Positions 1 to 8,197 of a stretch of DNA of 64,000 nucleotides are shown one piece after another. Position 1 is the first letter of the stretch; each line of letters opens with the position of its first letter. The DNA is from CAXBMB01 sp052078155. Its GTDB lineage: Bacteria > Pseudomonadota > Alphaproteobacteria > Kiloniellales > DSM-21159. The DNA lies in contig JBQJBP010000003.1 in assembly GCA_052078155.1 (NCBI GenBank), positions 784,342 to 848,341 of the forward strand. Direction: 5' to 3'. The notes beneath the pieces were generated by a model. The model was not told the origin of the DNA. It saw only the letters and a program-made list of their open reading frames with translations, and did no database searches. A program made the position numbers and the translations under genes.

Positions 1-200
1 GCCACATCGAACCCGTCCATTTCGTTGTTTTCGTTCAAAAAAGACATCGGCGGCCAGTTGGCGTCCGTTGCCACTTTCAACACGCCGTTGGACATGACGC
101 GGTCAAGGTTCTCGCCAGCCGTTGCCGGGGCTCCCGCCCCAACCACCAGCATGGCCCCGATCACTGCGGCTGTGCCGGTAAACTTCTGTAGCCAACCCAT
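1..200 (-). CDS. Amino-acid-type ABC transporter substrate-binding protein, N-terminal part (cut by window edge)
   Basis: The minus strand reads from an ATG at 200 behind a good ribosome site (AGGGAGC, about 5 bases upstream) and stays open to the window edge. The product begins with a signal peptide (MGWLQKFTG, then a hydrophobic run ending AGAPATAG). It continues with LKVATDANWPPMSF, the usual opening of family 3 periplasmic binding proteins (SBP_bac_3) for polar amino acids and opines. About 66 codons are visible and the rest lies outside. It probably feeds an importer for the substrate of the catabolic genes that follow, because its upstream region shares an AT-rich site with the operon at 11.7 kb. 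Substrate cannot be told. Nothing in the piece looks broken. Confidence 0.8.
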   Translation of the reverse strand, partial: MGWLQKFTGTAAVIGAMLVVGAGAPATAGENLDRVMSNGVLKVATDANWPPMSFLNENNEMDGFDV

Positions 201-330
201 TGTACGCTCCCTTTGTTCCTGCCGGGGTCGTCAACGCTCCTGAAGACCGTTCGCCCTGGCTTTTTGATTGAACATTGAACTCAGCTGTTAGTCGGAAAAA
301 TTGCTACATCGATCTGAAAAATGATAAATG

Positions 331-350
331 ATATCAAATAATGATGCAAG
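331..350. promoter_or_regulatory. AT-rich operator-like site upstream of the binding-protein gene
   Basis: ATATCAAATAATG at 331-343 is repeated exactly at 11664-11676, ahead of the acyl-CoA dehydrogenase operon. It lies about 130 bases upstream of the binding-protein start on the minus strand. Related AT-rich palindromes occur at 3056 and 8102. Assigning a regulator is inference; the LysR protein encoded at 29328 is the nearest candidate. Confidence 0.4.
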
Positions 351-560
351 TTGAATCCAACCCACCGACCAAACTCTTATGGTGAACCTGTCCGACGCAG
401 GCAAAACCTTGCAGCTATGCTCCCTTCCGCTGTTGGTCACCAGAAGACCCTGAACTGGCGCCTGTTCGTCGGCCCAGGAAAGGTCCACAAATCACCCTCG
501 CGGTCATCCCGACAGCCCCGGCAAGCTGACACTTTGCAAAGCGAGCCAGCCTTAAGCTCC

Positions 561-655
561 TAGAGCATGATCGATTTAGTTAGAAGCCCTTAGCGCTTGA
601 AACTAAACCGTGAATCACTCTTAAACACGCTGAAAAGAAGCAAATTCACGCTCTA
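561..655. repeat. RIME-like intergenic palindromic element
   Basis: The element starts with TAGAGCATGA (561-570) and ends with TCACGCTCTA (646-655), which are inverted copies with one mismatch. Inside are nested inverted pairs: TTTAGTT/AACTAAA (about 574-607) and GTGAAT/ATTCAC (610-649). Elements with TAGAGCATGA ends are common between genes in alphaproteobacteria. The stretch 201-969 holds no convincing gene: only this element, the AT-rich site near 331 and the degenerate repeats near 800. Confidence 0.55.
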
Positions 656-779
656 AGCTTTATCACTTAGTGAGTCCACTTTTGCCGATTTGACTCTAGA
701 GGGCGCGTCCGAAGATGGAGCCCATGCCAAGTGGGCGGCACAACGGGACATCGCACGATGCTTTATCCTTGGGCCTGTT

Positions 780-900
780 GGCTCTGGGACCCGTAGATCT
801 CAGAACCGGCTGAACTGGGAACCGGCTGACCCAGTGATAAAGTTGAATTGGGCAACGGGTAACCCGGGAAACCGTATGACCTGGGAGGGGCGTTAGCCTG
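780..900. repeat. Degenerate short repeats with GAACCGGCTGA units
   Basis: GAACCGGCTGA occurs at 803-813 and again at 819-829 (16-base period). Looser copies of GGG-AAC-CGG-like words run on to about 890. No coding sense was found on either strand. The run of eight A at about 910-917 could serve as the T-tract of a weak terminator for the minus-strand hydrolase, but no strong stem precedes it. Confidence 0.35.
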
Positions 901-969
901 GGGACCGATAAAAAAAATGAGTAAGAAGAGCCAACCCCCACCTGGCGTCTGTCTGATCAAGGCGCCTCT

Positions 970-2982
970 TCAGTGCCCCTGTCGCGGGGTTTCATCCTGC
1001 CATTCGCGCTCAAACAGCTTAGTGTCCCCCTCCCAGGCTGTCACCCTGGCCTGAGAGTGGAAACTCTCTTTGTCCCCCGAAAAATCGATGGTGGTTTCGG
1101 TCCGGGTTTCCCAGTCGCCTCTGGCAACGGACAGGCTGCGGAAAATCGACATTCGGGCACTGGTCGGATCCCCATCCTTTATCCGGTACTCCCGGCGGGT
1201 TTCGTTCCAGGTGACCAGACCATGGGCGTCGATCTCTTCTTTGGCCCCCCGGTCCGTCACCACGTAACAGTTTTCCCCTGTTACCAGATCCCGCGAAACC
1301 GAGCGGCTGGTATCTGCGGGTTGCAAGACCGTACGTGGCAGAGCCTCAGCCCCGTCAGCCGGCGCAAAGGCAGCGGGTTCCGCGGACAGGTCATTGTGCA
1401 GAGGCAGCAACAATCGGGAAGGCGACAGGTCCAGCGTCAGGCGAACCTCCTCCGGGGAGGGCCAGAACAGCGGCCAATAGACAGACGACAGACTGATCCG
1501 CAATCGGTGCCCCGGCAGGAAGCAATAAGAGGTGGCATCAAAGGTCACCTCGACAGAATAGAATTCACCCGGCTGCAAAGGATCACAGGCCTGGTTCCCG
1601 TTGCGCTGTGTCAGGTTAAGCGCCCCGTAGGACACGCGGGTTACTTTACCGTCAGGCGCCACATCACAGAGCCTGGCAAAGCAGCTGGCCACAGGCTTGT
1701 CACTGGCCAGGGACAGTTTCAGGAGGGGCCGTCCCAGAACAGCCAGAGGGTCCGACAACGGCTCTGTTTCAAAGACCACGGACAAAGCATCATCGCCCCG
1801 CTGGTCGTTGGGCAGATCAGCGCCCCAGCCCATGGGCATCAATTCCCCGCACGCCGCCCCCAGGTGCAGGGGAGAAGCGATGGTCATCTGCTGAGAAGAC
1901 GCAGTCGCCGGGTCTTTGCCCTGGCCCGGTTGCAACAGGCGGCCCGGCCGCAGGCCAAACTGCTGCCAGCTTTGGTTCTCTTTTGGCCAGTGGGACAGGG
2001 CCACCCAGCGACCATCGCGATGATGCACGGTTTCAGGCGGGGCGGCCTGGCTGATGAAGGACCGCAGGGCCGGACGCGTTTCTGCCCCGTTGTCCCTTCC
2101 TTTGAGCCAATGATCCCACCAGTCAACACACTCCTGCAACCAGCCAACGGCCGGGCCGGGGGTGCCCATGTGCGGGAACTTATGCGCCCAGGGGCCGATC
2201 ACCCCCTTCACCCGGTCAGGCATTTTCTCCAGCATGCGCAGCACAGAGGACGCAAAAACATCTGCGCAGCCCCCAGCAGCCAGAACCGGAACTTCTATGG
2301 CCTGATAATCCGCGCTGGGGGTGCCCTTGACCCAATAGTCATCACGGGTCGGGTGTTGCAGCCACAGGGGTAGAATCCAGTCCAGGTGGCTCAGCCGATC
2401 CAGCCAGAGGTCCCGCCACCCCGCTCCAACGGTCAACGGATCCGGTGGGCGGGTAAGAAAAGACAGCAGGGTCCCCGCCCAGCCAATATGTTCACAGGCC
2501 ATAACTCCGCCACGAAAGTGACAGTCATCGGCATAGCGGTCATCGGTGGCACCGGCCACGGCAATGGCTTTCAGGGCAGGCGGACGATGACTGGCGATCT
2601 GTAGGCTGTTGAATCCACCCCAGGACAACCCGAACATGCCAACCGCGCCATCACACCAGTCCTGGGCCGCGATCCACGCGATAACCTCCAGCGCGTCAGC
2701 ATGTTCCTGAGGACGATACTCATCGGTCAGGTGACCCTGGCTGTCGCCAGATCCCCTCAAATCAACCCGCAGGCAAACATAGCCACGGGCGGCAATCCAG
2801 CCATGGTTGATTTCATCGCGCACCGCCGTGGAGTAGCGTTTGGGATAGGGATGATACTCGAGAATTGCTGGCAACGGTCCGGCGTTCACGGGTCGCCAGA
2901 TGCGGGCTGACAGGCGACAGCCATCAGACAGAGGGATTTCCACATGATCCTCAATCCGCACATCACAGTCGGGCACAGACAC
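970..2982 (-). CDS. CocE/NonD family hydrolase (X-Pro dipeptidyl-peptidase S15-like)
   Basis: A serine alpha/beta-hydrolase of about 670 residues, cytoplasmic, with no signal peptide. The order is an N-terminal S15 catalytic domain and a C-terminal beta-sandwich (X-Pro dipeptidyl-peptidase C-terminal type). The nucleophile sits in GLSWGG (Ser near residue 120). GGCADVFAS and GPWAHKFP fit the acid and histidine positions of the triad. Known relatives cleave esters or amides such as cocaine, glutaryl-7-ACA and small peptides. The GTG at 2982 is chosen because GGGAGGAG lies 9 bases upstream. An in-frame ATG at 3015 has no ribosome site. It is transcribed away from soxB across a shared AT-rich promoter region, so it may open an amide or ester form of the cluster's substrate. 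That role is inference. Confidence 0.85.
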   Translation of the reverse strand: MSVPDCDVRIEDHVEIPLSDGCRLSARIWRPVNAGPLPAILEYHPYPKRYSTAVRDEINHGWIAARGYVCLRVDLRGSGDSQGHLTDEYRPQEHADALEVIAWIAAQDWCDGAVGMFGLSWGGFNSLQIASHRPPALKAIAVAGATDDRYADDCHFRGGVMACEHIGWAGTLLSFLTRPPDPLTVGAGWRDLWLDRLSHLDWILPLWLQHPTRDDYWVKGTPSADYQAIEVPVLAAGGCADVFASSVLRMLEKMPDRVKGVIGPWAHKFPHMGTPGPAVGWLQECVDWWDHWLKGRDNGAETRPALRSFISQAAPPETVHHRDGRWVALSHWPKENQSWQQFGLRPGRLLQPGQGKDPATASSQQMTIASPLHLGAACGELMPMGWGADLPNDQRGDDALSVVFETEPLSDPLAVLGRPLLKLSLASDKPVASCFARLCDVAPDGKVTRVSYGALNLTQRNGNQACDPLQPGEFYSVEVTFDATSYCFLPGHRLRISLSSVYWPLFWPSPEEVRLTLDLSPSRLLLPLHNDLSAEPAAFAPADGAEALPRTVLQPADTSRSVSRDLVTGENCYVVTDRGAKEEIDAHGLVTWNETRREYRIKDGDPTSARMSIFRSLSVARGDWETRTETTIDFSGDKESFHSQARVTAWEGDTKLFEREWQDETPRQGH

Positions 2983-3049
2983 CGCTCTTCTCCTCCCAAT
3001 TGACTTGCAATTCATTAAAGCAGTAAATCATATATTGACGCAACGTTTT

Positions 3050-3070
3050 ACATTTCGATATATCGGCTTT
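3050..3070. promoter_or_regulatory. Palindromic site in the divergent hydrolase/soxB promoter region
   Basis: CGATATATCG at 3056-3065 is a perfect 10-base palindrome in an AT-rich stretch (3016-3075) between the two divergent genes. ATATATTGACG nearby resembles the ATATTGAT words at 8113 and 11691. Binding by a common regulator is inference. Confidence 0.4.
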
Positions 3071-3141
3071 GTTATCACATCCGACACGTCGCCACACAAA
3101 CCCAGGCTGTCTGGCCTGAAACCCCGCCTGGAGGCAGCTTG

Positions 3142-4395
3142 ATGCCCGCCTATTCCGCGCTTTCTCTCCTGCGTCACGGGCTGACCGGGAAACCCTGGCC
3201 CCGGCAGTGGCGCGCCGCCCGCCCCAAAGACTCCTACGACGTGGTAATCGTTGGCGGGGGCGGTCATGGGCTTGCCACGGCCTATTACCTGGCAAAGGAA
3301 CACGGTCTTCATAACATTGCCGTGCTGGAACGGGGCTGGCTGGGTGGCGGAAACACCGGGCGCAACACCACCATTGTCCGCGCCAACTACATGGAAGAGG
3401 GCAACTTCCAGTTCTTTGACTTTTCCCTGAAGCTCTGGCGCCAGCTCAGCCAGGAACTCAACTACAATGTGATGTTCTCCCCGCGCGGCATGGTGGGGGT
3501 GGCCCACACCCCGGACGCGTTGGATGCCTATGCCCGGCGGGTCAATGTCATGAAGTTGAATGGGGCTGATGCGGACCTGCTGTCTCTGTCTCAGATGAAA
3601 GAGACACTGCCCTATCTGAACTACAGTCCGACGGCCCGCTTTCCCGTGGTCGGCGGCATGATCCAGCGACAGGCAGGCACGGCCCGCCATGATGCTGTGG
3701 CCTGGGGCTATGCCCGCGCGGCTGACCGTCTGGGCGTCGACATCATTCAGAACTGTGAAGTCACCGGATTCTTGCGTGACGGCCAGAAAGTCACCGGCGT
3801 GGAAACCACACAAGGGAACATCTCCAGTCCCAAAGTGGCTCTGGCTGTTGCGGGCAGCACCTCCTTGCTGACGGAAAAGGTCGGGCTGCGCCTGCCGCTG
3901 GAGAGCCACTTGCTGCAGGCGTTTGTCACGGAAGGCCTGAAGCCTTTTCTGGATCACGTCATTTCCTGGTCTGCCGGGCACTTCTACATCAGCCAGTCAG
4001 ATAAAGGCGGACTGGTCTTCGGGTCTGACATGGACGGTTATCCCTCTTACTCCCAGCGGGGAAATCTTGCCATTGCGGAACAGGCCTCGGCGGCGGCGGT
4101 ATCGCTGATCCCTGCCCTGGGTAAAACCCGGCTGCTGCGGCAGTGGGCCGGGGTGGTGGACCAGACCCTGGATGGCTCCCCCTTTATCTGCCGAACAGAC
4201 CTGCCGGGCCTCTACCTGAACGGCGGGTGGTGTTACGGCGGCTTCAAAGCCATTCCGGCCTCCGGCTTCTGCTTTGCCTGGACCCTGGCCAAGGATGAAC
4301 CCCACCCCTTAAGCGCCTGCTTCAGGCTGGATCGCTTCCATCAGGGAAGTGAACTGGATGAAGAAGGCACCGGCCCCTACCCCCAGTTACATTGA
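3142..4395 (+). CDS. soxB: Sarcosine oxidase beta subunit
   Basis: FAD/FMN subunit of heterotetrameric sarcosine oxidase, which oxidises sarcosine to glycine, giving H2O2 and, with tetrahydrofolate, methylene-THF. About 417 residues, the family's usual length. A Rossmann motif (VVIVGGGGHGLATAYYL) sits near residues 34-50. AGTARHDAVAWGYA near 178-191 holds the histidine (about H183) that carries covalent FMN in known beta subunits. The C-terminus has the typical LYLNGGWCYGGFKAIPASG stretch. ATG 3142 is preceded by GGAGG with a 7-base gap; a TTG just before it is less likely. It heads the soxBDAG operon. The usual neighbours glyA, folD and purU are absent, so formaldehyde/C1 handling must lie elsewhere. 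Confidence 0.95.
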   Translation: MPAYSALSLLRHGLTGKPWPRQWRAARPKDSYDVVIVGGGGHGLATAYYLAKEHGLHNIAVLERGWLGGGNTGRNTTIVRANYMEEGNFQFFDFSLKLWRQLSQELNYNVMFSPRGMVGVAHTPDALDAYARRVNVMKLNGADADLLSLSQMKETLPYLNYSPTARFPVVGGMIQRQAGTARHDAVAWGYARAADRLGVDIIQNCEVTGFLRDGQKVTGVETTQGNISSPKVALAVAGSTSLLTEKVGLRLPLESHLLQAFVTEGLKPFLDHVISWSAGHFYISQSDKGGLVFGSDMDGYPSYSQRGNLAIAEQASAAAVSLIPALGKTRLLRQWAGVVDQTLDGSPFICRTDLPGLYLNGGWCYGGFKAIPASGFCFAWTLAKDEPHPLSACFRLDRFHQGSELDEEGTGPYPQLH

Positions 4396-4405
4396 GGAGA
4401 AGAGC

Positions 4406-4669
4406 ATGCAGCTCATCTGTCCCTGGTGCGGCCTGCGCGACCAAAAGGAGTTTGTTTATGGGGGCAGTGCCCAGGCCAAACGTCCGGCTCAGGAGGAAAC
4501 AGATCCTGAAGCCTGGCTGGCTTACCTTTACCTGCGCGACAATCCCAAGGGCCCTCATGACGAATACTGGCACCATGAAAGGGGCTGCCGCCGCTGGCTG
4601 GTGGTCAAACGAAACACCCAGACCCATGAAATCCTGGAAGTTCGCTTTGCTGCCGGAGCATCGCGATGA
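4406..4669 (+). CDS. soxD: Sarcosine oxidase delta subunit
   Basis: Small zinc subunit of 87 residues. The zinc ligands are visible as C5 and C8 (CPWCG), H57 and C61 (YWHHERGC), matching the C-C-H-C set of the Corynebacterium enzyme. The start at 4406 follows GAGGAG. A longer in-frame reading from 4349 overlaps soxB and has no family support. It ends in a 4-base ATGA overlap with soxA. Confidence 0.95.
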   Translation: MQLICPWCGLRDQKEFVYGGSAQAKRPAQEETDPEAWLAYLYLRDNPKGPHDEYWHHERGCRRWLVVKRNTQTHEILEVRFAAGASR

Positions 4670-7554
4670 CCTCCCGGCGCTTGGCCGACAGGGCTCAGAA
4701 AACCGGCAGGGAAATTCGGTTTTCTTTCGACGGCAAACACCTGAGCGGACGTGACGGGGACACCCTGGCCGCCGCTCTGCTGGCCAACGGCATCAGCCTG
4801 GTGGGCCGTTCTTTCAAATACCACCGCCCCCGCGGCATCTACGGGGCGGGCCTTGAGGAACCCAATGCTCTGGTCAGCCTTTCAGAAGGCGCTGCCCGTC
4901 AACCGAACCTGCAGGCTACGACCCTGGAACTGAAAGATGGCATGGTTGTCAAAAGCCAGAACCGCTGGCCATCGCTTCAGGTTGACCTTCAATCCCTCAC
5001 CCGGCTGGCAAAGCCTTTTCTGGGGGCAGGTTTCTACTATAAAACCTTCATGGGGCCGACAGCCCGAGCCTGGATGGTCTATGAAGGCTTCATCCGCCGC
5101 GCCGCCGGGTTGGGAACACCTCCTCAGGGGCCAGACTCCCGAGCGGTGGAAAAACAGCACCACCACTGTGACCTCCTGATCATCGGCGGCGGGCCTGCAG
5201 GTCTGTCAGCAGCCCTGGAAGCCGGACGAAAGGGGGAAAAGGTCATCCTGGCGGAACGGGATTTCTGCCTGGGCGGGCAACTCTTGTCCGTGCCAGCCGA
5301 CGATCCCAGCCGTCGCTGGCTGAAAACCACCCTGACCGAGCTGACCGGGCTGCCATCCGTGAAGCTTCTTACCGGCACGCTGGCTTTCGGGGCTTATGAC
5401 CAGGGGCTGTTTGGCCTGTCCCGGGACAGTTATGGGTCCCAGGCCTCTCCCCCTTTGTGCCTGCACCTGGTCAAGGCCCAGCGAGCCGTCCTGGCCAGCG
5501 GGGCGACGGAGCAATCCCTGATCTTTGCCAACAACGACCGGCCCGGGATCATGCTGGCCAGCGCCGTACGCAGCTATCTCAATCGCTTTAATGTCCTGTG
5601 CGGCCAGCAGGTGGTGATCTTCACTAACAATGAAAGTCCCTACGAGCTGGCGTTGGAACTGCGGGCGGCCGGCGCTCAGGTGGCTCTGGTTGACAGCCGC
5701 CAAACCCTCGATGCGGACTGGGAAAACAGCCTGACAGACCTCGGCATCACCCTCTATTCGGGGGACCGGATTGTGACCACCAACGGCTTTCATCACATCA
5801 CCAGTGTGCGCCTGGCCAGCGGTCACCATCTGCCCTGCGATCTTCTGGCCCTGTCAGGCGGCTGGCAACCGGCCCTGCACCTGAGCAGCCATCAGGGCAG
5901 CCGCCCTCGGTGGCAGCCGGAAATTGCTGCATACCTGCCAGGAACCCTGCCAGACACTCTGGCCGTTGCCGGGGCCGCCCGGGGGGACTTCGAGCTGTCC
6001 GCCGCCATCTCCTCCGGGCACTCTGCGGCCCGGGGCTTGCCCCTGGAACCTGCCTTTTCCGGCTGGTCACGGGCCCTTGAGCCTGTCCGGCCTCTCAAAA
6101 GCACGACCCGCGGCCCGGCCTTTGTGGATTTTCAAAACGACGTCACAGCCGGGGATATCACGCAGGCCTGCCAGGAAGGTTTCAGCGCCAGCGAACACCT
6201 GAAACGCTACACCACATTGGGCATGGCCACGGACCAGGGCAAAAGCGGCAACAACGCCGCTTTGGCTCTGCTGGCAGAGGTTACAGGTCAGCCTGCCGCT
6301 GAGATGAAGCCAACCAGCTACCGCCCCCCCTACGCCGCCGTCTCCCTGTCCACACTGGCAGGCCCGGAAGTAGGGGACCACTTTCACTTTGCCCGCCGCA
6401 CACCGCTGCACGCCATCCAGGAAGCCGAAGGGGCGGTCATGACCCCCTCCGGCCTCTGGCTGAGAGCCTGGTATTTCCGGGAAAACGGTGCGGATCTGGA
6501 AGAGGCAACGCTTAACGAGATGGCGCTGGTTCGCAGGGATGCCGCAGTCTGTGACGTTTCGACCCTGGGAAAGATTGATGTCATCGGTCCAGATGCCGCC
6601 GAGCTTCTGAACCGGGTTTATTCCAACGGCTGGAAAGGCCTGCCCATTGGCAAGGCCCGCTGGGGCCTGATGCTGCGCGACGATGGCTATGTCTTTGACG
6701 ACGGCACCACATCCCGTCTGGATGAGAACCGCTATTTCATGACCACCACCAGTGCCAAAGCCGGACAGGTTCTCGCCCGGCTGGAGTTTCTGCTGGACAG
6801 CTGCTGGCAGGATCTGAAGGTCAAGGTGACAGCAGTTACGGATCACTGGGCCGCTCTGGCTCTCTCTGGCCCCAGGTCCCGTGATCTGCTGGCAAGCGTC
6901 CTTGAGGAAGGGGATGTCAGTGATCAGGCCCTGCCCTTTCTGGGGCTGACGTCTGCGCGCATTGCCGGGCAGAAGGTCAGGCTGATTCGGGTCAGTTTCT
7001 CCGGTGAACTTGGCTATGAGATCTATGTTCCAGCCGGGCAGGCCTCTGCCGTCTGGCAGGCCTTGAGACAGGCTGGTGCCGGGGCCTATGGCCTGGAAGC
7101 CTTGGGGGCATTGCGCATTGAAAAGGGCCATGTGGCGGGTGGAGAGCTGGATGGCCACACCACGCTCAAGGATCTGGGCCTTACAGCCATGGCCAGCCGG
7201 AAGAAGCCTTATGTTGGCTCCCTTCTGGCACAGCGACCCAGTCTGGAGGGATCCGGCCGTCTGGAGCTGGTGGGGCTGGAAGCAGACAAAACAACAGACA
7301 CTTTGCGGGGCGGGGCGGTGCTGAGCAGCGGCGACTTCAGCGGAACCGGTGAGGGGCGAATTACATCGGCCACCTGGTCCCCCACCCTCGGCAAGTCCAT
7401 CGCTCTGGCCCTTCTGAAAGACGGGCACAGCCGTCATGGTCAGGCAATCACAGTGCATGATCCGGCCCGAGAACCCGGGGCCCGGTCCCGCTTCACCGCC
7501 AAAGTGCGAGACCCTCATTTCCTGGATCCCAAAGGGGAGAGAATGCGTGGCTGA
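4666..7554 (+). CDS. soxA: Sarcosine oxidase alpha subunit
   Basis: Large subunit of 962 residues, close to the usual ~1000. The order is an N-terminal 2Fe-2S-like ubiquitin-fold domain (about 17-110, DGDTLAAALLANG and SFKYHRPRGIYGAG), an NAD-binding domain with IIGGGPAGLSAA near residue 172, an FAD/NAD middle part (RPGIMLASAVRSYLNRF), and a C-terminal GcvT aminomethyltransferase domain from about residue 570. The GcvT part takes the methyl carbon onto tetrahydrofolate. It starts inside the end of soxD (ATGA) and overlaps soxG, so all four genes are translationally coupled. No frameshift or missing block was seen. Confidence 0.95.
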   Translation: MTSRRLADRAQKTGREIRFSFDGKHLSGRDGDTLAAALLANGISLVGRSFKYHRPRGIYGAGLEEPNALVSLSEGAARQPNLQATTLELKDGMVVKSQNRWPSLQVDLQSLTRLAKPFLGAGFYYKTFMGPTARAWMVYEGFIRRAAGLGTPPQGPDSRAVEKQHHHCDLLIIGGGPAGLSAALEAGRKGEKVILAERDFCLGGQLLSVPADDPSRRWLKTTLTELTGLPSVKLLTGTLAFGAYDQGLFGLSRDSYGSQASPPLCLHLVKAQRAVLASGATEQSLIFANNDRPGIMLASAVRSYLNRFNVLCGQQVVIFTNNESPYELALELRAAGAQVALVDSRQTLDADWENSLTDLGITLYSGDRIVTTNGFHHITSVRLASGHHLPCDLLALSGGWQPALHLSSHQGSRPRWQPEIAAYLPGTLPDTLAVAGAARGDFELSAAISSGHSAARGLPLEPAFSGWSRALEPVRPLKSTTRGPAFVDFQNDVTAGDITQACQEGFSASEHLKRYTTLGMATDQGKSGNNAALALLAEVTGQPAAEMKPTSYRPPYAAVSLSTLAGPEVGDHFHFARRTPLHAIQEAEGAVMTPSGLWLRAWYFRENGADLEEATLNEMALVRRDAAVCDVSTLGKIDVIGPDAAELLNRVYSNGWKGLPIGKARWGLMLRDDGYVFDDGTTSRLDENRYFMTTTSAKAGQVLARLEFLLDSCWQDLKVKVTAVTDHWAALALSGPRSRDLLASVLEEGDVSDQALPFLGLTSARIAGQKVRLIRVSFSGELGYEIYVPAGQASAVWQALRQAGAGAYGLEALGALRIEKGHVAGGELDGHTTLKDLGLTAMASRKKPYVGSLLAQRPSLEGSGRLELVGLEADKTTDTLRGGAVLSSGDFSGTGEGRITSATWSPTLGKSIALALLKDGHSRHGQAITVHDPAREPGARSRFTAKVRDPHFLDPKGERMRG

Positions 7555-8092
7555 TCTTCTCTATAGCTGCCCGGACCTAACTGTAAACCAGTCCCCGCTA
7601 CCCGGGCTGATCCAGATCGGCATCTGGGGCGACAGCCCATCTGAACTGTCTGCCCCTGACCTGACGGCGTTAGACCGTCCCTGGCCTGAAAACGGCCAGC
7701 GCGTCAGCCGCTGCCCAGGGGGCTGGGTCTATCGCACGGCCCCCGACACACTGCTGGTCCGTCTGGACAGTCCGTCATCCCCTCTTGCCGGGCACCTTCT
7801 TGCACTGCCCAGTGCGCAGTATGCCGTCAGCGACCTCAGTCACAGTCGACAGCTGGTCACAATGACCGGAAAGGGCGGTCCCTTGCTGTTGCGGCGTGCC
7901 CTGTCACCGGACCTGTCCCTTTCTGCTCTGCCGCCGGAGACCTTCCTGCAAAGCCATCTGCTGGACGCAAACATCCTGCTGCACAACCGCGGTGAAGAGC
8001 GGCTGGATCTGCTGGTCCCGACCAGTTTCACAGAGGCGACAGCACAGTGGATTTGCCGCATCGCACCAGTGATATTCGATAGAATGAACTAA
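7547..8092 (+). CDS. soxG: Sarcosine oxidase gamma subunit
   Basis: About 181 residues, fitting the gamma subunit that holds the complex together and has no cofactor of its own. The GTG start at 7547 overlaps the end of soxA and follows GGGGAGAG at the right distance. The ISR-like core is seen as HSRQLVTMTGKGGPLLLRRAL and the C-terminal half as LLVPTSFTEATAQWI. The gamma family is weakly conserved, so position in the operon carries much of the call. A promoter region for the next gene follows. Confidence 0.88.
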   Translation: MADLLYSCPDLTVNQSPLPGLIQIGIWGDSPSELSAPDLTALDRPWPENGQRVSRCPGGWVYRTAPDTLLVRLDSPSSPLAGHLLALPSAQYAVSDLSHSRQLVTMTGKGGPLLLRRALSPDLSLSALPPETFLQSHLLDANILLHNRGEERLDLLVPTSFTEATAQWICRIAPVIFDRMN

Positions 8093-8101
8093 AATATGAT
8101 A

Positions 8102-8118
8102 CAATATTCCGAATATTG
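8102..8118. promoter_or_regulatory. Perfect 17-base palindrome ahead of the dimethylglycine dehydrogenase-like gene
   Basis: CAATATTCCGAATATTG is exactly self-complementary around its central base and is followed by ATAAA. The minus-strand reading TATCAATATTC resembles TATCAA words at 333 and 11666. It lies about 80 bases before the start at 8198, a normal place for an operator. The regulator is unknown. Confidence 0.5.
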
Positions 8119-8197
8119 ATAAATTTTGATTGCAACGGGCGAAAACCGCTGCTTATCTCTGCGGGTCTTTTCAAGTTTCAGAGGATGAGGAGTCTCG

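Noticed and set aside
973..2373. 466-codon open frame antisense to the CocE hydrolase gene
   Set aside because: GC-rich shadow frame without recognisable domains; the minus-strand gene has clear catalytic motifs.
6067..7518. 483-codon minus-strand open frame inside soxA
   Set aside because: Shadow of a well-conserved GcvT-domain coding region; composition is Gln/Gly/Cys-rich without a family.
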